Below, piece by piece: positions 1 to 12,529 of a DNA stretch of 64,000 nucleotides (positions within the stretch are counted from its first letter, which is position 1; the number at the start of each line of letters is the position of its first letter). A program made the position numbers and the translations under genes. Source of the stretch: Acephala macrosclerotiorum (Eukaryota; Ascomycota; Leotiomycetes; Helotiales; Mollisiaceae); NCBI GenBank assembly GCA_014904845.1, contig MU119334.1:84599-148598 (forward strand), read 5' to 3'. The notes under the pieces were generated by a model. It searched no databases and was not told the origin of the DNA. It saw only the letters and a program-made list of their open reading frames with translations.

Positions 1-1228
1 ATTGAGCCAACGGATGTTGAGGTCACCTATAACATCAAGTAGGCAACAGCCTTGGCCCGGAGCGAGATCAATTCCCATCGCGTACAACTGGCCGTAGCGT
101 CTCATATCTGCGAAAATTAGAGCGTGACTTTAGCTCTCGGGTAAATGGGTACATACCTTGAAGCTGAAGCTCTGCAGATTCAGACGAGCATCTGCGGCGA
201 GAGGGGTGTGCATGGTTATGGCCGTCGGCAGCGTGAAGCTCGCCCGTGACTTCGATGGCGACCCAGAAGCAGCAAGTGGTAGTAGAGACGCTGTTGAGCT
301 CAGGAGTGACCTTGATACGAGGTGACAAAACTAGAACATTTTGAGTAGGGGCTCTGACTGGAGAGGCTGCTCTTAAGGGAGCATTCAAGTTGACATCTGC
401 AATGTCTAAATCGTCAAGCGGAATCGAGAATATCGTGTCGCCGCTGAGGCTGTTGCTGGCAGAGTGATTCGGAGCCATTGTGCTGCTGCGCGAGATTCGG
501 CGGATCAAGGTATTCTTGGATGCTTTCGAGGCGACTTGTTGGATTGGCTTCAAGTCTTCACTGCTACGGCCTCCGAGAGCGCGTAGAATGAAGTTCTTTG
601 ACTTGGAGACGCGTCGTTCTGGCACCTTGGGAGGCCTGCCTTTGGGAAGACGCGCTGGTGAGGGGATGGGAATATGTGAATTGTAATGAGGTGCTGGATG
701 GAAAGAGTGACGATTGCTGCGAACAGAGTATCGTCCTTGATCAGCTTCAAGAGGGCGTCGATGGAATTCGTTCTTGAGAAAGTTTCCGGCAGAGATGGTA
801 CGCGAGACTCCTTGACGCGCCTGCGCTTTAGGAGTTATATCGGGGTCGTCTAGACTTCTATCCACTACGGCCTCGTTAAAACCACGTGCAAGAGAAGCCA
901 AGGGGGAAGATGCTGTTTTTGACTTACTAGACAGAGCCGAGAGTGGTTGTTCATTCTCCTTATCCCAAAACTTTTCTTCCGAACCAAAGTTCATGACACT
1001 GCCTCGCCCCTGTCTCTTCTTTCTCACCGTCAACGGTCTGTCCGCTCCCGTTGGTGGGCTTCCCCTACTGATGGTTGAGCTGGACGATTGACGTCCCCAG
1101 AAAGTCTCACTGGATGATGAGCTGCCAGTGATGGTTTGGCTACGCTTGATAATTCGAAGCGGAGAGGGCTTAGTGACCTCGGGTTCGTGAAGCTCCACAT
1201 CAGTCGAGCGGATCTTGTTGGGTGCCAT
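1..1228 (-). CDS. Ser/Arg-rich uncharacterised protein, 3' end cut by window edge
   Basis: The first Met is at 1228, with an in-frame TGA about 25 nt upstream. Exon 1 runs 1228-157. A 49-nt intron (156-108, GTATGT..CGCAG) joins it to an exon at 107 that runs off the left edge in frame, adding residues such as GIDLAPGQGCCLLDVIGDL. The first ~290 residues are low-complexity (Ser, Arg, Pro, Lys) and probably disordered. A folded stretch begins near VTPELNSVSTTTCCFWVAIEV and continues past the intron. It faintly recalls the region ahead of a VWA domain in large fungal proteins, but I cannot confirm that. No function is assigned. An overlapping ORF upstream in another frame could be an extra 5' exon, but I found no convincing splice pair. 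Confidence 0.6.
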
Positions 1229-1590
1229 ACTTTGCTTGGAGATTCGAGCTCAATCTCAATGTTGTCCTTGTCTCTTTCGCCGTATGACTTGCTTCTTCGA
1301 TCTTGTCCGTTGAAGGGGGTGTATCGAGGATTGTCGTCACCGCTTTCGAGGTCACACCAGGAATCGGCGTATAGTTGACTAGAAGGAAGATTCGAACGTC
1401 TCAATTTTCTCCTCTTTTGAGTCTTCCGAGTCTGCGACCAAGGAGAATGTTCGTTCCAAAGCTTGGAGCAATAATGACCTGCGCGTTGCAAGGTTTCGGA
1501 TGTTTTGATGGCAATAAATGCTGCTGATGCTGCAATTACAATGGGGACGAGTATGAGTGCACCGACTGCTGGAGAGGTATCGCTATTCAT
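1030..1590 (-). CDS. Possible small single-pass membrane protein or missed 5' exon
   Basis: This ORF overlaps the 5' part of the preceding gene in another frame. From Met at 1590 it has a short polar start, then one clear membrane segment (GALILVPIVIAASAAFIAI), then a basic, polar region. The part upstream of about 1230 looks coding, while the part overlapping the 1228 gene looks like an out-of-frame shadow. The likeliest explanations are a 5' exon of the neighbouring gene (giving it a signal anchor), a frameshift in the sequence, or a separate small gene. I could not find a good donor and acceptor pair to decide. Confidence 0.3.
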   Translation of the reverse strand: MNSDTSPAVGALILVPIVIAASAAFIAIKTSETLQRAGHYCSKLWNEHSPWSQTRKTQKRRKLRRSNLPSSQLYADSWCDLESGDDNPRYTPFNGQDRRSKSYGERDKDNIEIELESPSKVWHPTRSARLMWSFTNPRSLSPLRFELSSVAKPSLAAHHPVRLSGDVNRPAQPSVGEAHQRERTDR

Positions 1591-2086
1591 AGCAAAAACT
1601 GGATTGATGTTGACATGCCAGAGTAGAAGTAATGCGTTGCGAAGATGTAGGTGAAGAGTTGAAAAGAGGCGGCTGTGCTCAGGGGATGTTTGTGGAAGTC
1701 GTTCCATTAAAGAGGAAGGAGCCACGGCATCGAGCCCACTAAGTCAGCAAGAGCGGACATACTGCTTCGCCATGAACTCGAAGAATATTAAAACCAAATG
1801 GAAAACGCTATTACCAGTGGAACCACCGTTGTGCAGCTTCTGCGTGCATTCCCACTGTGCCAGTAACGAGGATGTAGCACCGAAGTCTTGTATTCCCCTA
1901 GTGAGATGACTGTCTAGCAGCTATCTCAAGACGTGTAGCAGAAACTTAGCTCTGTAGTGATGAACAAACTTGACACGAAGAAACTTCTTATGCCAATGTC
2001 TAATTCGAAATGGGTATCAAAAATGCGGCTTGCTCCTCCCTCTAATTCTCCTTCACTCCAACTCTGCATCAGACCAAGCCAGCCTC

Positions 2087-3288
2087 TCAAACAATGCCTC
2101 TTCTCTGCGGCTCTGCCACCTCCAAACTTCTCTTTATATTCTCCTTGATGCTATCAATTTGCTCCGGATCCAAATGCAAGAACCGAATCAAATCATCCCC
2201 AGCATCCTTCCCAAACAACACCGACTCCGTAATACTAGCATCCACCCCCTTCTTAACCCTAATCTCCCACACCCCATCCCAATTCCACTCCCCTGGTCGT
2301 CTCGCCGTACTTGGTGCACTTGTTCCACCAGCAAGTCTGGTATATCCCTCTGGTGTCGACCTGGGACTATCCCCATCCTCACTTGGCCCATCATGCCAAT
2401 TACTCTTCTCTTCCTTGGGCGTATCCTTGACTATAAGTTTCCCAGTCTTAATCCTATGAGTCCGCCATGCATGCCACGCCCCTGGATTGCCCGCTGCTTC
2501 CAAAGGGACACTATCCAGAACTTCCTCATCGTCGAATGTACTCCGGATATACCTCAACACCTCATACGTCGTAATCTCATCCTTCTTCCCTCTCGCACTC
2601 GCACTACTATCGGCCGTCCCACCGGTCCCTTTAGGCGTAGGACTTAGGCTCCCAACCCCACTCCCAGGACTACTAACTCCACTCACGCTCCCTCCTCTCG
2701 GCGGAGTCTGTAAACTCGCACTTCCTATCCTAGTTCTCTCCGCAGACCTCCTACTTGCCCTTCCAAACCAACCTGGGAAGCCATGTCGTAGCGAGAATCC
2801 ACCGGGTGGTAATCTCTCTTCATCAGTCGCTGAGACGGTGCCTGAGTCTTGGATGTCCGTTGTATACATATATGTAGTAAGAGGCGTGATTAGGGGATGG
2901 AACATGTCGGTGCTGAAGGTTACGAGGGGTGGGAGAGAGGGGTAGGTCGGTGGGAAGGAGATTTGGAAGCGGAGGATCGAGGGTGCGTAGGGTCCTATTG
3001 TCGAAGTTAGCTATTGTCTGGCTTTGGATTAGACTACTGGCAAATCCAGAGAGGGATTGGATGAAGATTAGTTACCCTTTCTTACGAATATGACGCCGGA
3101 CCAGAGTGTTGGGTCGCCGGGAGTGAGGCTCACGAATACTCCATGAGGGCAGGCGTATTTGAGACTGGAGCTATTGCAGCGTGTTAGTATGTTTTTGGCA
3201 GACTTTGCTAAGAATTTCTGGCATACAACTCTACAAGCAAATGTTGCTTCCGCACAGCGGGTAGAGTTGGAAAAGGTTGTGGCACCAT
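2087..3288 (-). CDS. UBC-fold protein lacking catalytic cysteine (AKTIP/FTS-like)
   Basis: Three exons: 3288-3227, 3170-3076 and 2994-2087, giving 354 aa. The first intron has an excellent TACTAAC branch site. The N-terminal ~90 residues follow the E2/UBC fold: RKQHLLVEFSSLK, then GDPTLWSGVIFVRKGPYAPS, then LRFQISFPPTYPSLPPLV and FHPLITPLT. The catalytic His-Pro-Asn..Cys segment of active E2 enzymes is replaced by FHPL with no cysteine after it. It is therefore a UEV-type pseudo-E2, most like animal AKTIP/FTS, which works in Hook-type dynein adaptor complexes. The rest is a Gly/Ser-rich linker and a conserved C-terminal segment (WNWDGVWEIRVKKGVD). Ubiquitin-transfer activity is unlikely; the vesicle-transport role is inferred from the family. 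Confidence 0.75.
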
Positions 3289-3639
3289 TTTAATGAGTTG
3301 TGGTTGTGAAGATCGAAGTTGTGTTGATGCATGAAGCTCTCGATGTTAGATCTCCAAAGCGGTGGGCGATTCTGCCCAGGGTCTCATTTCACGCTTCACT
3401 AGCTGGGGACACAGAACAAAGACCATACTTCTGGACATTGGAATCTCTTCGATTCTTTTTTGTGCATTCTATTCCATGCTATGTCCAAACCTGTATTGTG
3501 GGAAACTATGCTTCCACAGTCCAATCATATTGTCCCAACGGCTCATCAGTCCTAGGTCCCACTTTCCTCGGTACCGCCTCCCCGGAACTATAGACATCAT
3601 TACTGCCTTACGGATGTATAATACTCGTATCCAAACCTC

Positions 3640-4406
3640 TCATTTCTCCGCCAATCTCGCTTCAATCTTCGCCTTCTCCTGCTCTCTAAGCTCCTTCAGC
3701 TCGTCTTTCGAAGCATCGTATCTAGCCGAGACCTGGTTGAAGGGATTCTCCTCACTCTTCTCAAACTCCTTGCGGATCTTCTCCCTCTTTTGATTCTGTC
3801 TCAAGCCTTGTCCACTTCCATCTTCGTCCATCTCTTTCAGTCTCCTCTCCTCATACGCCGCAAACGCCGCCTTAAATCTTCTCTCAGGATGCTTGTCAAT
3901 CTTGTCCATAGAACCTGCGGTCAAGGACAACGCATCAAGCGCATTGTCAATACCAGTAGCGTTCAGAGCAGCCGCTCCCTTCTCTGGCCCCTCGTTATCG
4001 AGTTGTGACAGGTCGAGGCCCTTCGATTTCTTGGCAGCGGTCTTCGCATTCTTGGGTACAGCTCGAGCTTCCTTCTCCTCTTCTGCTAAGATAGCTTCCT
4101 TCTCTGCCTTCTTTCGTGCAGCTTCAGCTTTCTTCGCAGCTTCTGCCTCCCTGTTCGAAAAGTGATTAGCCGACGTGGCGTGTACAGTAGAAGTGGAGAG
4201 TGCGGGGTATTCTTGAGTTCACCTAGAAAAGCGCAAGAGAGAACTTACTTCTTCGCATTACTCTTTGCTCCCTTTGCCCATTCTTGGTCTTCTTCTACTG
4301 CCTTCTTTGCGTTCTCTTGTGCGGCTTTTTGGGCAGCTGCTTCAGCCTTCTTTGCGTTGCCGGATGCCTTCTTGGAGTTCTCGCCGGAAGCTTTCTTGCC
4401 TGCCAT
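3640..4406 (-). CDS. CCDC124 / Lso2 family ribosome-associated protein
   Basis: Two exons, 4406-4249 and 4150-3640, with a 98-nt intron (GTAAGT..ACAG), giving 222 aa. The start was placed at MAGKKASGENSKKA, the conserved N-terminus of the family; an upstream in-frame Met exists but precedes it in what should be 5' UTR. The N-terminal ~90 residues form a Lys/Ala/Glu-rich coiled coil. The conserved C-terminal half holds the HPERRFKAAFAAYEERRL segment and ends in ENPFNQVSARYDASKDEL. Family members bind the intersubunit/mRNA channel of idle 80S ribosomes and help recovery from stationary phase; S. pombe Oxs1 is also linked to stress transcription. Length and architecture match the family. Confidence 0.88.
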
Positions 4407-7400
4407 ATTTGCAGAGGTGTGCAAATGAGGAGTTTCGAAAGGGCTTGTGCTTCGAAGCCGTAGCTTATCGTTGTCGATTTCTCTGTTGCGAAGAGTCAAC
4501 CTTTGCGGGGTGATTCAACCTTTGTTAATGCCCCCCACATCGCTCTTGCCGGTTCGGAGAAACTATATTCCGGCCTTAAAGCCTGAGGCTTAAAGAACTC
4601 GCTTGGCGCACGTGACAATGACAATTTGGACATTTGTTTGTCTTTTTGTCTTGGACCCTTATCCCATCGTCATCATCATCTTTGAGTCATTATTACCATA
4701 CCATAAACGCTGCTCGAAGTCCGTTGCAGGATTTGCCGTCAAGACCTGCAACATGAAACTAAGATTCTGCTGAAGTCAGCACATAGTCGCCCCATGTCAG
4801 TTGACCTGTTCTGATGCCGAGTAGCACAAAGTGCCGTCAATGGCCGATATTGTTGGAAAACGAGTCATATGCAAGGAATCCAATCACCTGAATTTTCGAG
4901 CGGAGGGCAAAAGCATATTCCCAATGCAGACCAGGTCATCATCCGCGACTGCAGACCGGTCGCCATCCGCGACTGCATAGCCAGACATGCAGTGTGCTTT
5001 CTCACGACGTTGGGTTTCAAACCTATCGCATCATTTTCGAAGCTGCCTCGCAGTCATCTGATGCTGCTAGCCTGGTATCGTGAGGCTAAGGTGCTCCAAA
5101 ACTAGGCGTGAAGAAGAAATGAGACATTTTTGCTGGCCCACGTATGTCGAAGGAAAATGACACGCCTGGTAATACGAGATTCAAGATCTTCAGCCCGCAG
5201 GCGCGTATCTTCGGATTCTCGGTGGCGTTATCATCTTCTTCTTCCAGAGTGGGACGTCGTCTTCGCTAGGAAGTGGAAGATGGCTTCCGCGATAATATAC
5301 GAGGGATCTCAGGGCTCACACTGCACCTCGCCGCCCCGCAAGTCAGCAATGGAGAACATGTTGTGCTCCCCTTCTTGGTGTCATTGGAGGAAGTCCGTCA
5401 GCGTGCTTTCGAGTGTAGATGAGTTGGATAACGAGTATTTCAAGAAATGAAGCCTCGATTCAAACCAGATAAGGAGCAATACGCAACTATTTTGACATAG
5501 GTGGCTGCTTCCGCTGCACAGGTTACTTGCGTCTATTGCCGGCCGCCCCCGCGCCGGGATCACCGAAAAAGAAAAGAGATCTGAGTTTGGAAGCATCTTG
5601 TCTCATCGTCTCCAGAATGCATGTCTTAGTTTCCATGCATCTCCTAGGTTTATGCAGATTGACGAGCGCCGCTTGCGTGCGCATTCCTGTGTGGAACAGT
5701 GTGGCAGTTCCGTCAAGGAGAGTCAGGGTCTGAGTAACTGCAGCCAAGCGCTTAGATCCTGGTGTTCGAAATGATGCCCAAGGTTCTACAGGGCTGAAGG
5801 GCCATCGAAGATTTATCGGGCGAGGCTCTGCAAGCCTAATTTCCACGTTGAGCTTGTATGACGTTGAGGTCCGAGGAACGGAGAAAGACTGATGAGATGA
5901 TAGCCTTCTTTTGCATATGCACTGCGACTTCGATGCAGCTGCACGACGGCGAGACTTTTAGCATTGGAGCATCAGAACGGGTCCAAGTTTGGTAATGGCG
6001 TCCGGATTGAGATGATTTCGCATACGCATCCTGCGAGTTCCACGGCAGAGAGATTGAGTTAGATGCGATGCATGAGGCTCAGCGGAATTGGCTATCACGG
6101 CTGACTGCAGCATACTTCGTAAGCGCATCGTGAATTGTCTATCGCGTTGTTTACTGTACAACGTCAAGCCTTGTTGTCCTTGGAGAAGAAGCGGGTATTG
6201 ACGTCTATTGCCGACCTAATCTGGATATACAGTATGTGAGCGAAACCGGCCAGCTTCCAGGAAGACGGTGTAAGGTTTCCGGCAGGCGAAGGGCATGAGG
6301 TCGAAGCATGTTCTTCGATAGGTTGTAGAAGTCCCGACGACGCGTTTCTTATCGCAGACCGAGGTGCGGTCCACTCTTATCTCCGAGACGACGTCGCTGG
6401 GTCCGGCGGGCCGCATGGCTTCCATGATCCTTGCATAGAACTTTTCTTCGGAAACCCTCCCGAGGTGAGCCCGGGTGATGTCAGTGTCAGGCCATAAAAG
6501 TCGAGGAATCATCGATCCCATCTTTCGAAGCCATCTGGACCGACGAATAGAAGCAGTGCGGGTATGCTCGGGCGGTCTTCCGTCCAGTGGAGCAGATCGT
6601 TTTCAACACATCCGCAGCGGATGGTGTGCTTTCAAATCTTGGAGTCGATGGACCCTCTTCTCGGGGCAAGGGAGGCGGATCTCCGGAGGAAAGCGTGACT
6701 ACCCAGCAGCGCGGTACGTGTGATTCAAATAGGCCAAGGACCGTCGTTGATTGGGCTTCGCGGGGAACACCACAACGTTGCCCGGGAATGGCGCTTGCAT
6801 CGTGGGTCCTGTAGGTTCCCGACGACGAGATCCCACTTGTTAGATGAAGGGCCAAGTGGTGATCGTCTCGCTGCGACTGCCGGGAGGCCTCCATCTTTTC
6901 CTGGGCTTGATGAGGGCAGATGACGGAAATGGGCGGTGTGCAGCAGGAAAGAGTCACAATGTCACGACTGACAGCGCAAAAGGTTCGCTTTCCCGCCTCA
7001 CCGTCCCGGGCGTGCCTGGTCCTGAGCCGTCCGCAGTCGTCTCGCGGCTACGTACCGTGCATCAATCCCATCTCGACCGGCCATGAGACCTCCCGTTCTT
7101 CTGACGATATCGGCCGAGGCATTTCCCCGCGAGCCGAACAGCAGCCCATTATCGTATTTCTGTCAATTGGGCCAATTGGCGTGCGGAACTTGGAATCATA
7201 ACTCCTCGTGGTCTAGCTGCAACGCCAATGTCCACTATCAAAATCAGTTCCCCGGCGGCACTTGTGGAAGTTGGTTCCGCGAGATCACCGCTGTCCACTA
7301 ACTCACTTAGGGGCAGGCTGTTGCAAAATCCCCGAACCCCCCAACCTGGCTCCCCTGAAAGTAGTTTGCTACAGTAGCTGGAAACCCAGAAAGGCCAGTT

Positions 7401-9490
7401 AAGAGGTACCGAGTTTGGGCTGCAAGTTCAATTGCCTTCTATGGATCTGTCTCCAGCTCCAGCAGCGCCGTTTTCCATCACTCAGTCCAGCGTGCAACAA
7501 GGGGCACCGTCAATTGATCTCATACGACGATCAGGGCTTGTGAAACGTCGTTGCGAGTTGTGAGCTTGAGGTCAGTACGGAGTCCATTCCGAGCCTCTCA
7601 TAGCAACCCACTCCATTAGAACCACGATCCGTCATCTGCCATGAATACCGTTGTGTTCCAGCGTTCCAAACTCGCTCAAATCTTTCACCTAGAATGTCTC
7701 CATTTGTTCTCCCATCCATGTCAAGGACCCGGATCCGCAGTTGGCCAGGAACTTATCGATCTGCAACTTCAACAGTCGAGCAATTCGTGAAGTATCGCCG
7801 ATGATGCGTCTACGCATCGTTTTTGAGTTAAGGAACTGGGATGCGACAAGATGTTGGTGCTGTCCTCTGACTCCTGCTCTCTTATTATTGCTCCCGCTGC
7901 ATAGCGCCATGTTGTGCGACTCTCGTCAACAAATCCAGAGAGTTTCGTCGCATGAGCAGGGCAAATTCAGCTCAGCCTCGATAGTGGTCTCCTGACTTGG
8001 TACTCCGTATCGAGGCAGCTTACGCTTGCCGACATGGTTTCTGAACGATCCACTATCACCACTTTTGCTTGCTGGCAGGGCGAGGAGACGGGCGTCTGCG
8101 TTATTAATTGTGAAAGCATGGAAGCATACGCCCTCTCCCTGCTGCAACTGCGCTGCTCCTCATCTCTGCCCATACCGGAAGCCCCGACCTTCCCGAACGG
8201 CCACATCTGTGAGACTCTAGCCTCTCGTATCTTTTGATGGGGAGAAAAGAAGCTCTAGCTGTGGCCGATCCTCTCCAAGGTTCAACTTCCCCCTGACTAA
8301 CTTCTCACCAACGGTCGTGCACAGATCACATGAGTTCTCAAACATCCCGCTTCGTCACTGCACCTGTCTATATACAGTTAGATTTTCAAGCTTGACTAGG
8401 GGGTCATTGCCGGTATTGTGGTACTCGGAACTGGAATCTCGTTCCAGGAAAATCCTGACAAAGCGCTTGTTTGGTGCTTTTGGCTACTGCGACTGGGAAA
8501 GATGAAAAGGGTTTCTGTTCGAGATCGTGCACGGTCATAATAGTGTCTTTGACAGGTGGACAATTTGATCCAGATGTGATATTGAGTGGTAGATGGCGCA
8601 GTCACATCGAAAAGAGGGGAAGAGCTAGGAGACTTTGATACTGATTCAACTTCGTCGTGATCACGTATCGACGATAGAGTCCGTACGCCGCACAGAACCC
8701 GTACTTCGTACATTTATCCCGCCAGCTAAAAATACTGTACCGTTCGGCCTGCGTTGAAAGCTCGCTAGACAAGCATCTCAGTGCACCAGAAGGCTTAGGA
8801 GAAGTCAATTGTCAACTTTCAACGCTTCGTCACCAACGGTTTGAACTTTCACGATCGTACAATGATGAGATCAAAGCACTGCTCAGAAATCTGCTAGCCG
8901 CTTTTCACATCAGGTTAGGCTTCACCGACGATTGACCTGTAAGAACTGCGCTACTAATCGGAACCATTCAACCAACATTCCAACTGGGCGGGGCCATGTC
9001 CATGTCCACACCGGGCTAAGCGCACGACGACGTTCGCACAACGTGGGTTCAGGGATTTTCCGGGATCCCTTGACTTCTCCATGAAATTGAAGCCGGATTT
9101 TGTCGTGATGCCTGTCCATGGGCCAGCATTGTACCAAATTGGATTGGTGGCTTAAATGCGAGGTGGAAGTGGGGTGGATATCGTGCAGTGAGCCCCCATT
9201 ATGGATATGGTCTTTGATACAGTATGTCCTGCCCGCGCCAGTAGCGAGCTATATTGAGATGTCTTAGCACCACAGCCGCTGCGCTGCGATGCAATCTAAG
9301 GATCTGACACGGCAAGCAACAGCAGCTTACATATCTTGCGCCTGACTTTCTGTGTTCCCCGAGGCGTCTTGCTCGGCTCTCGCTCGACCTCTCACCGCTG
9401 GTGTTGCTCGCTGATGAAAGAGGCCTGTGCAGCGTGCTCGGCTCCCCTGAATAACACGGCACTAAACTGATCGATCGATCCTCCACCACC
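4407..9490. other. Gene-poor region, no recognisable gene
   Basis: About 5 kb with only short, overlapping ORFs on both strands (longest 156 aa, minus strand 6957-6487), none with a recognisable domain or convincing exon structure. The first ~150 bases are presumably the promoter of the CCDC124-like gene and include a CACGTG near 4610. I see no rRNA, tRNA or transposase. It may hold unrecognisable transposon relics or species-specific genes. Confidence 0.4.
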
Positions 9491-9611
9491 TACCTTTGTC
9501 CTAGGATGAATAATTACACTCCTGAGGATCTATCACCACCTCGCTTACCATACAAATATCCGTTGGTAGTGGAGCCGCAGGGGTGTAATTATTCATCCCA
9601 GGACAAAGGTA
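9491..9611. repeat. Foldback (MITE-like) inverted repeat
   Basis: Left arm 9491-9524 and right arm 9578-9611 are reverse complements over 34 bp with two mismatches; the arms begin TACCTTTGTCC and end TACACTCCTG. They enclose a 53-bp loop. Such a 121-bp near-palindrome is typical of a short foldback or MITE-like element. I see no clear target-site duplication and no coding capacity. It lies in gene-poor DNA upstream of the MFS transporter. Confidence 0.7.
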
Positions 9612-10486
9612 AACCACAAACACCCAACTTGCATCCTTACATCGACCCAGCCCAAGTCCTTTTACAGGGAATCTTTTTAGTTTGTTACCCATGTCTGTTA
9701 CCCACCATGGCACCTGCAAACAATTCCCCTAAATAATCCAACCTAGAGACCCAGTCTCATCCCAGCCAAGCTCATGCCCCCCCACAGTACCCGACTCCCA
9801 GCCAGTCCCAAATGTATCCTCCCCTGGCTCTTCTATTCTTGCCTAACGGGTCAAGGTCACAATTGCCGGGATGCGTAGTAGACTACCGTCTGAAGCAAAA
9901 ACGCCTCTCGGCCTCTGCTCTCAGGCTCATCACCAACAAACGCCGGCATGGTCCTTCCAGACCCATCTGCCGCTCTATAGTTGGCACACAGCACAGTGCT
10001 TGCTTGAGCTACAAATTCCGGTATGAAGTGCCCCGTATTGCACTACTACTTAATCAAGTTAAGTCTGTTCCAAGCTTCTTTACTTCGTCACCGCCCATCT
10101 GAATATAATTTACGCGGCCGCTACCCGATGCTTTCATAGCCCTTATGAAATCTCCTGGCGGTCAAGTACATCAAGTGCCTCTTCTCCCCTGCACCGACTC
10201 CCCTTTGATCTGATACTTCTGCCTTTTCAACTTCAAAAATACCCATATCACTTTCAAGCCACGCAGTTGTGACGAGATCCTCCACACCTGCCATATACGA
10301 CCGGTCCCAAGACGGAAGCAACGATACCACCCAGAAGCATATAATCTCACATGGTCCCAAGCATTCAGCTCAACCTGACCCAGCACTCTGCTACACCTCA
10401 ACGCCTCTTCTATACTGCTACACCTAAGCACAATTCTTCCTGCACCATATCACAACCAACATACACCTTCGCAGACGTCGCTCGCG
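9612..10486. other. Intergenic region upstream of MFS transporter
   Basis: C/T-rich plus strand without a supported gene; the last few hundred bases should contain the promoter and 5' UTR of the transporter beginning at 10487. Nothing else recognised. Confidence 0.4.
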
Positions 10487-12529
10487 ATGTCTAACATCCA
10501 ATATTCGGGTTCCCGAAAGGGGACCCCTCCTTTCCCCGTGAGGCAGATGACAATTCTGGGTACGTTTCCCTAGAATCGAAGGTGTTCAGCTGAGGCAACG
10601 TTACTAACATTTTTCAGCATTATGCCGAATCTGCGAACCAATTGCCTTCATGTCGATCTTCCCATACGTCTATTACATGATCAAGGACTTCGGCATCACC
10701 AAGAATGATTCCGAGATCTCAGTATATGCAGGAATGGTCACATCTGCGTTCGCTTTTGCTGAATTCTCGTCGGGCGTCGCGTGGGGCAGACTGAGTGATC
10801 GGGTTGGACGAAAGCCAGTGCTTCTCACCGGACTGGCAGGAACAGCGCTGAGCATGTTGATCTTCGGATTCGCACCCAGCTTTCCAGTTGCACTGCTTGC
10901 GCGGGCACTGGGCGGACTTTTGAATGGGTAAGTCTGATACCCCAAGGAAACAGGGGAGTGCGGTTGAACGTTTCTGTTCTAACTTGGTGGTGCATGTAGG
11001 AATATCGGCGTTTTGCAGACGACGGTCGCGGAAATGGTCACGGTCAAGGAACATCAGCGTATGTGCGACACGAGTTGTCATATACCCCACCCCCTCCTCC
11101 TAGGAGCCTCTTGCTGACAGGTCGGAAAACAGCCCGCGCGTATACGATCATGCCATTCGTTTGGTGCCTCGGGTAAGTTGTCTGGGATTCTTGGTCAGTC
11201 GTTATTCTTTGGGAAGAGAAACTGATAAGCCCAGATCGATCCTTGGCCCTACTCTTGGAGGCGCATTGGCTAGGCCAGTTCTCGGATACCCGAACCTTTT
11301 CGCAGCCGGAACAATCTGGGAGAGATTTCCATACCTTCTACCCAACTTGGTCTGCACGGTCATCCTGTCTTGTGGTGTAGTGATTGGAATCCTGTTTCTC
11401 GAGGAGACTCACGCAGAGAAGAAGTACCGACACGATCCAGGGTTGGCAGCCGGCAAATGGATCCTCAGCAAGTTCACGCCATGCGCGAATTTGAAGGCAT
11501 CGCGATCAGAGAAGATCGGAGATCTCGATGAAGTCTTGCCCTTGTTGGCTGACGAACAGCCACCAGGATACCGCACGTCTCAGGCATCGCCCAATCTGCC
11601 ATCGACGCCGTCGCCTGAACCGCAGGAAGTTTTGGATCTTAATATTTCGCATATTGCGCCGAGGTCGAAGCCAGCTGCGACGAAAGCATTTACAAGACAG
11701 GTCGTGCTCAATATTGTCGGTTATGGCATCTTGGCTTAGTAAGTTATGCCTGAAATTTGTCTCCCCTGCAGGTACCTAGACGTAAGACTGACTCGTGACT
11801 TTCAGCCACACTATGACTTTCGACGCCATGCTCCCGACTCTCCTGAGCACACCACCCCCGGAAAATCCAGAATGGAACCTACCTTTCAAGTTCATTAGTG
11901 GTTATGGCCTCAGTCCCAAGGAGATTGGTGTCATCATGTCTGTCCAAGGCATCTATTCCATGTTCGCGACCATCGTCTTATTCCCAATCATCGTTCGAAG
12001 ATTGAGTGCACTGGGCCTCTTCAGACTGATCACTCTTTCCTATCCAATCCTCTACCTTTCAACACCATACTTCGTCCTCCTTCCAGACTCCATGCGTATG
12101 GCAGGTGTCTACGCCCTCGTCGTCTGGAAATGCACCTTCGCAACCCTCGCCTACCCCAGCAACGCCATCCTCCTCACCAACTCCGCTCCCTCCCTTCTCA
12201 TGCTCGGAACCATCAACGGTGTCGCAGCATCCACCGCTTCCCTCTCACGCGCCTTCGGTCCCACCGTTTCAGGCTTCCTCTTCTCTGCTGGTCTTGGACT
12301 AGGCTATTCCGGTCTCGCATGGTGGTGCAGCGCAGTCATTGCTCTCGTTGGAGCAGTCCTAAGTTTATCTATGACGGATAAAGGGGGAAGGATGGATGTT
12401 GATGAGAAGAGTGAGGAGGTTGATCAAGAGGAAGCTAGTTTTGAAGATCATATTCTTGATCATAATGCGTTGGATTCTGCGATCGTGGCGGCGGAACCGA
12501 GGGATGATATAGAGCTGATCATCAAGTGA
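10487..12529 (+). CDS. MFS transporter, DHA1-like
   Basis: Six exons: 10487-10559, 10618-10927, 11000-11058, 11133-11172, 11235-11738 and 11806-12529, phase-consistent, giving 569 aa. Intron 1 carries TTACTAACAT. After a short polar N-terminus, TM1 begins at ALCRICEPIAFMSIFPYVYY. The MFS signature between TM2 and TM3 is GRLSDRVGRKPVLLTG, and the TM4-5 region has RALGGLLNGNIGVLQT. A long hydrophilic loop with Ser/Pro-rich sequence separates the two six-helix halves, and the C-terminus is acidic. The layout resembles the S. cerevisiae YCR023C-like / plant ZIFL-like DHA1 group, a proton antiporter family exporting drugs or metal chelates. The substrate cannot be told from sequence. Confidence 0.85.

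Noticed and set aside
6487..6957. Longest ORF (156 aa, minus) of the gene-poor region
   Set aside because: No recognisable domain, no exon-like neighbours, and equally long ORFs overlap it on the other strand.
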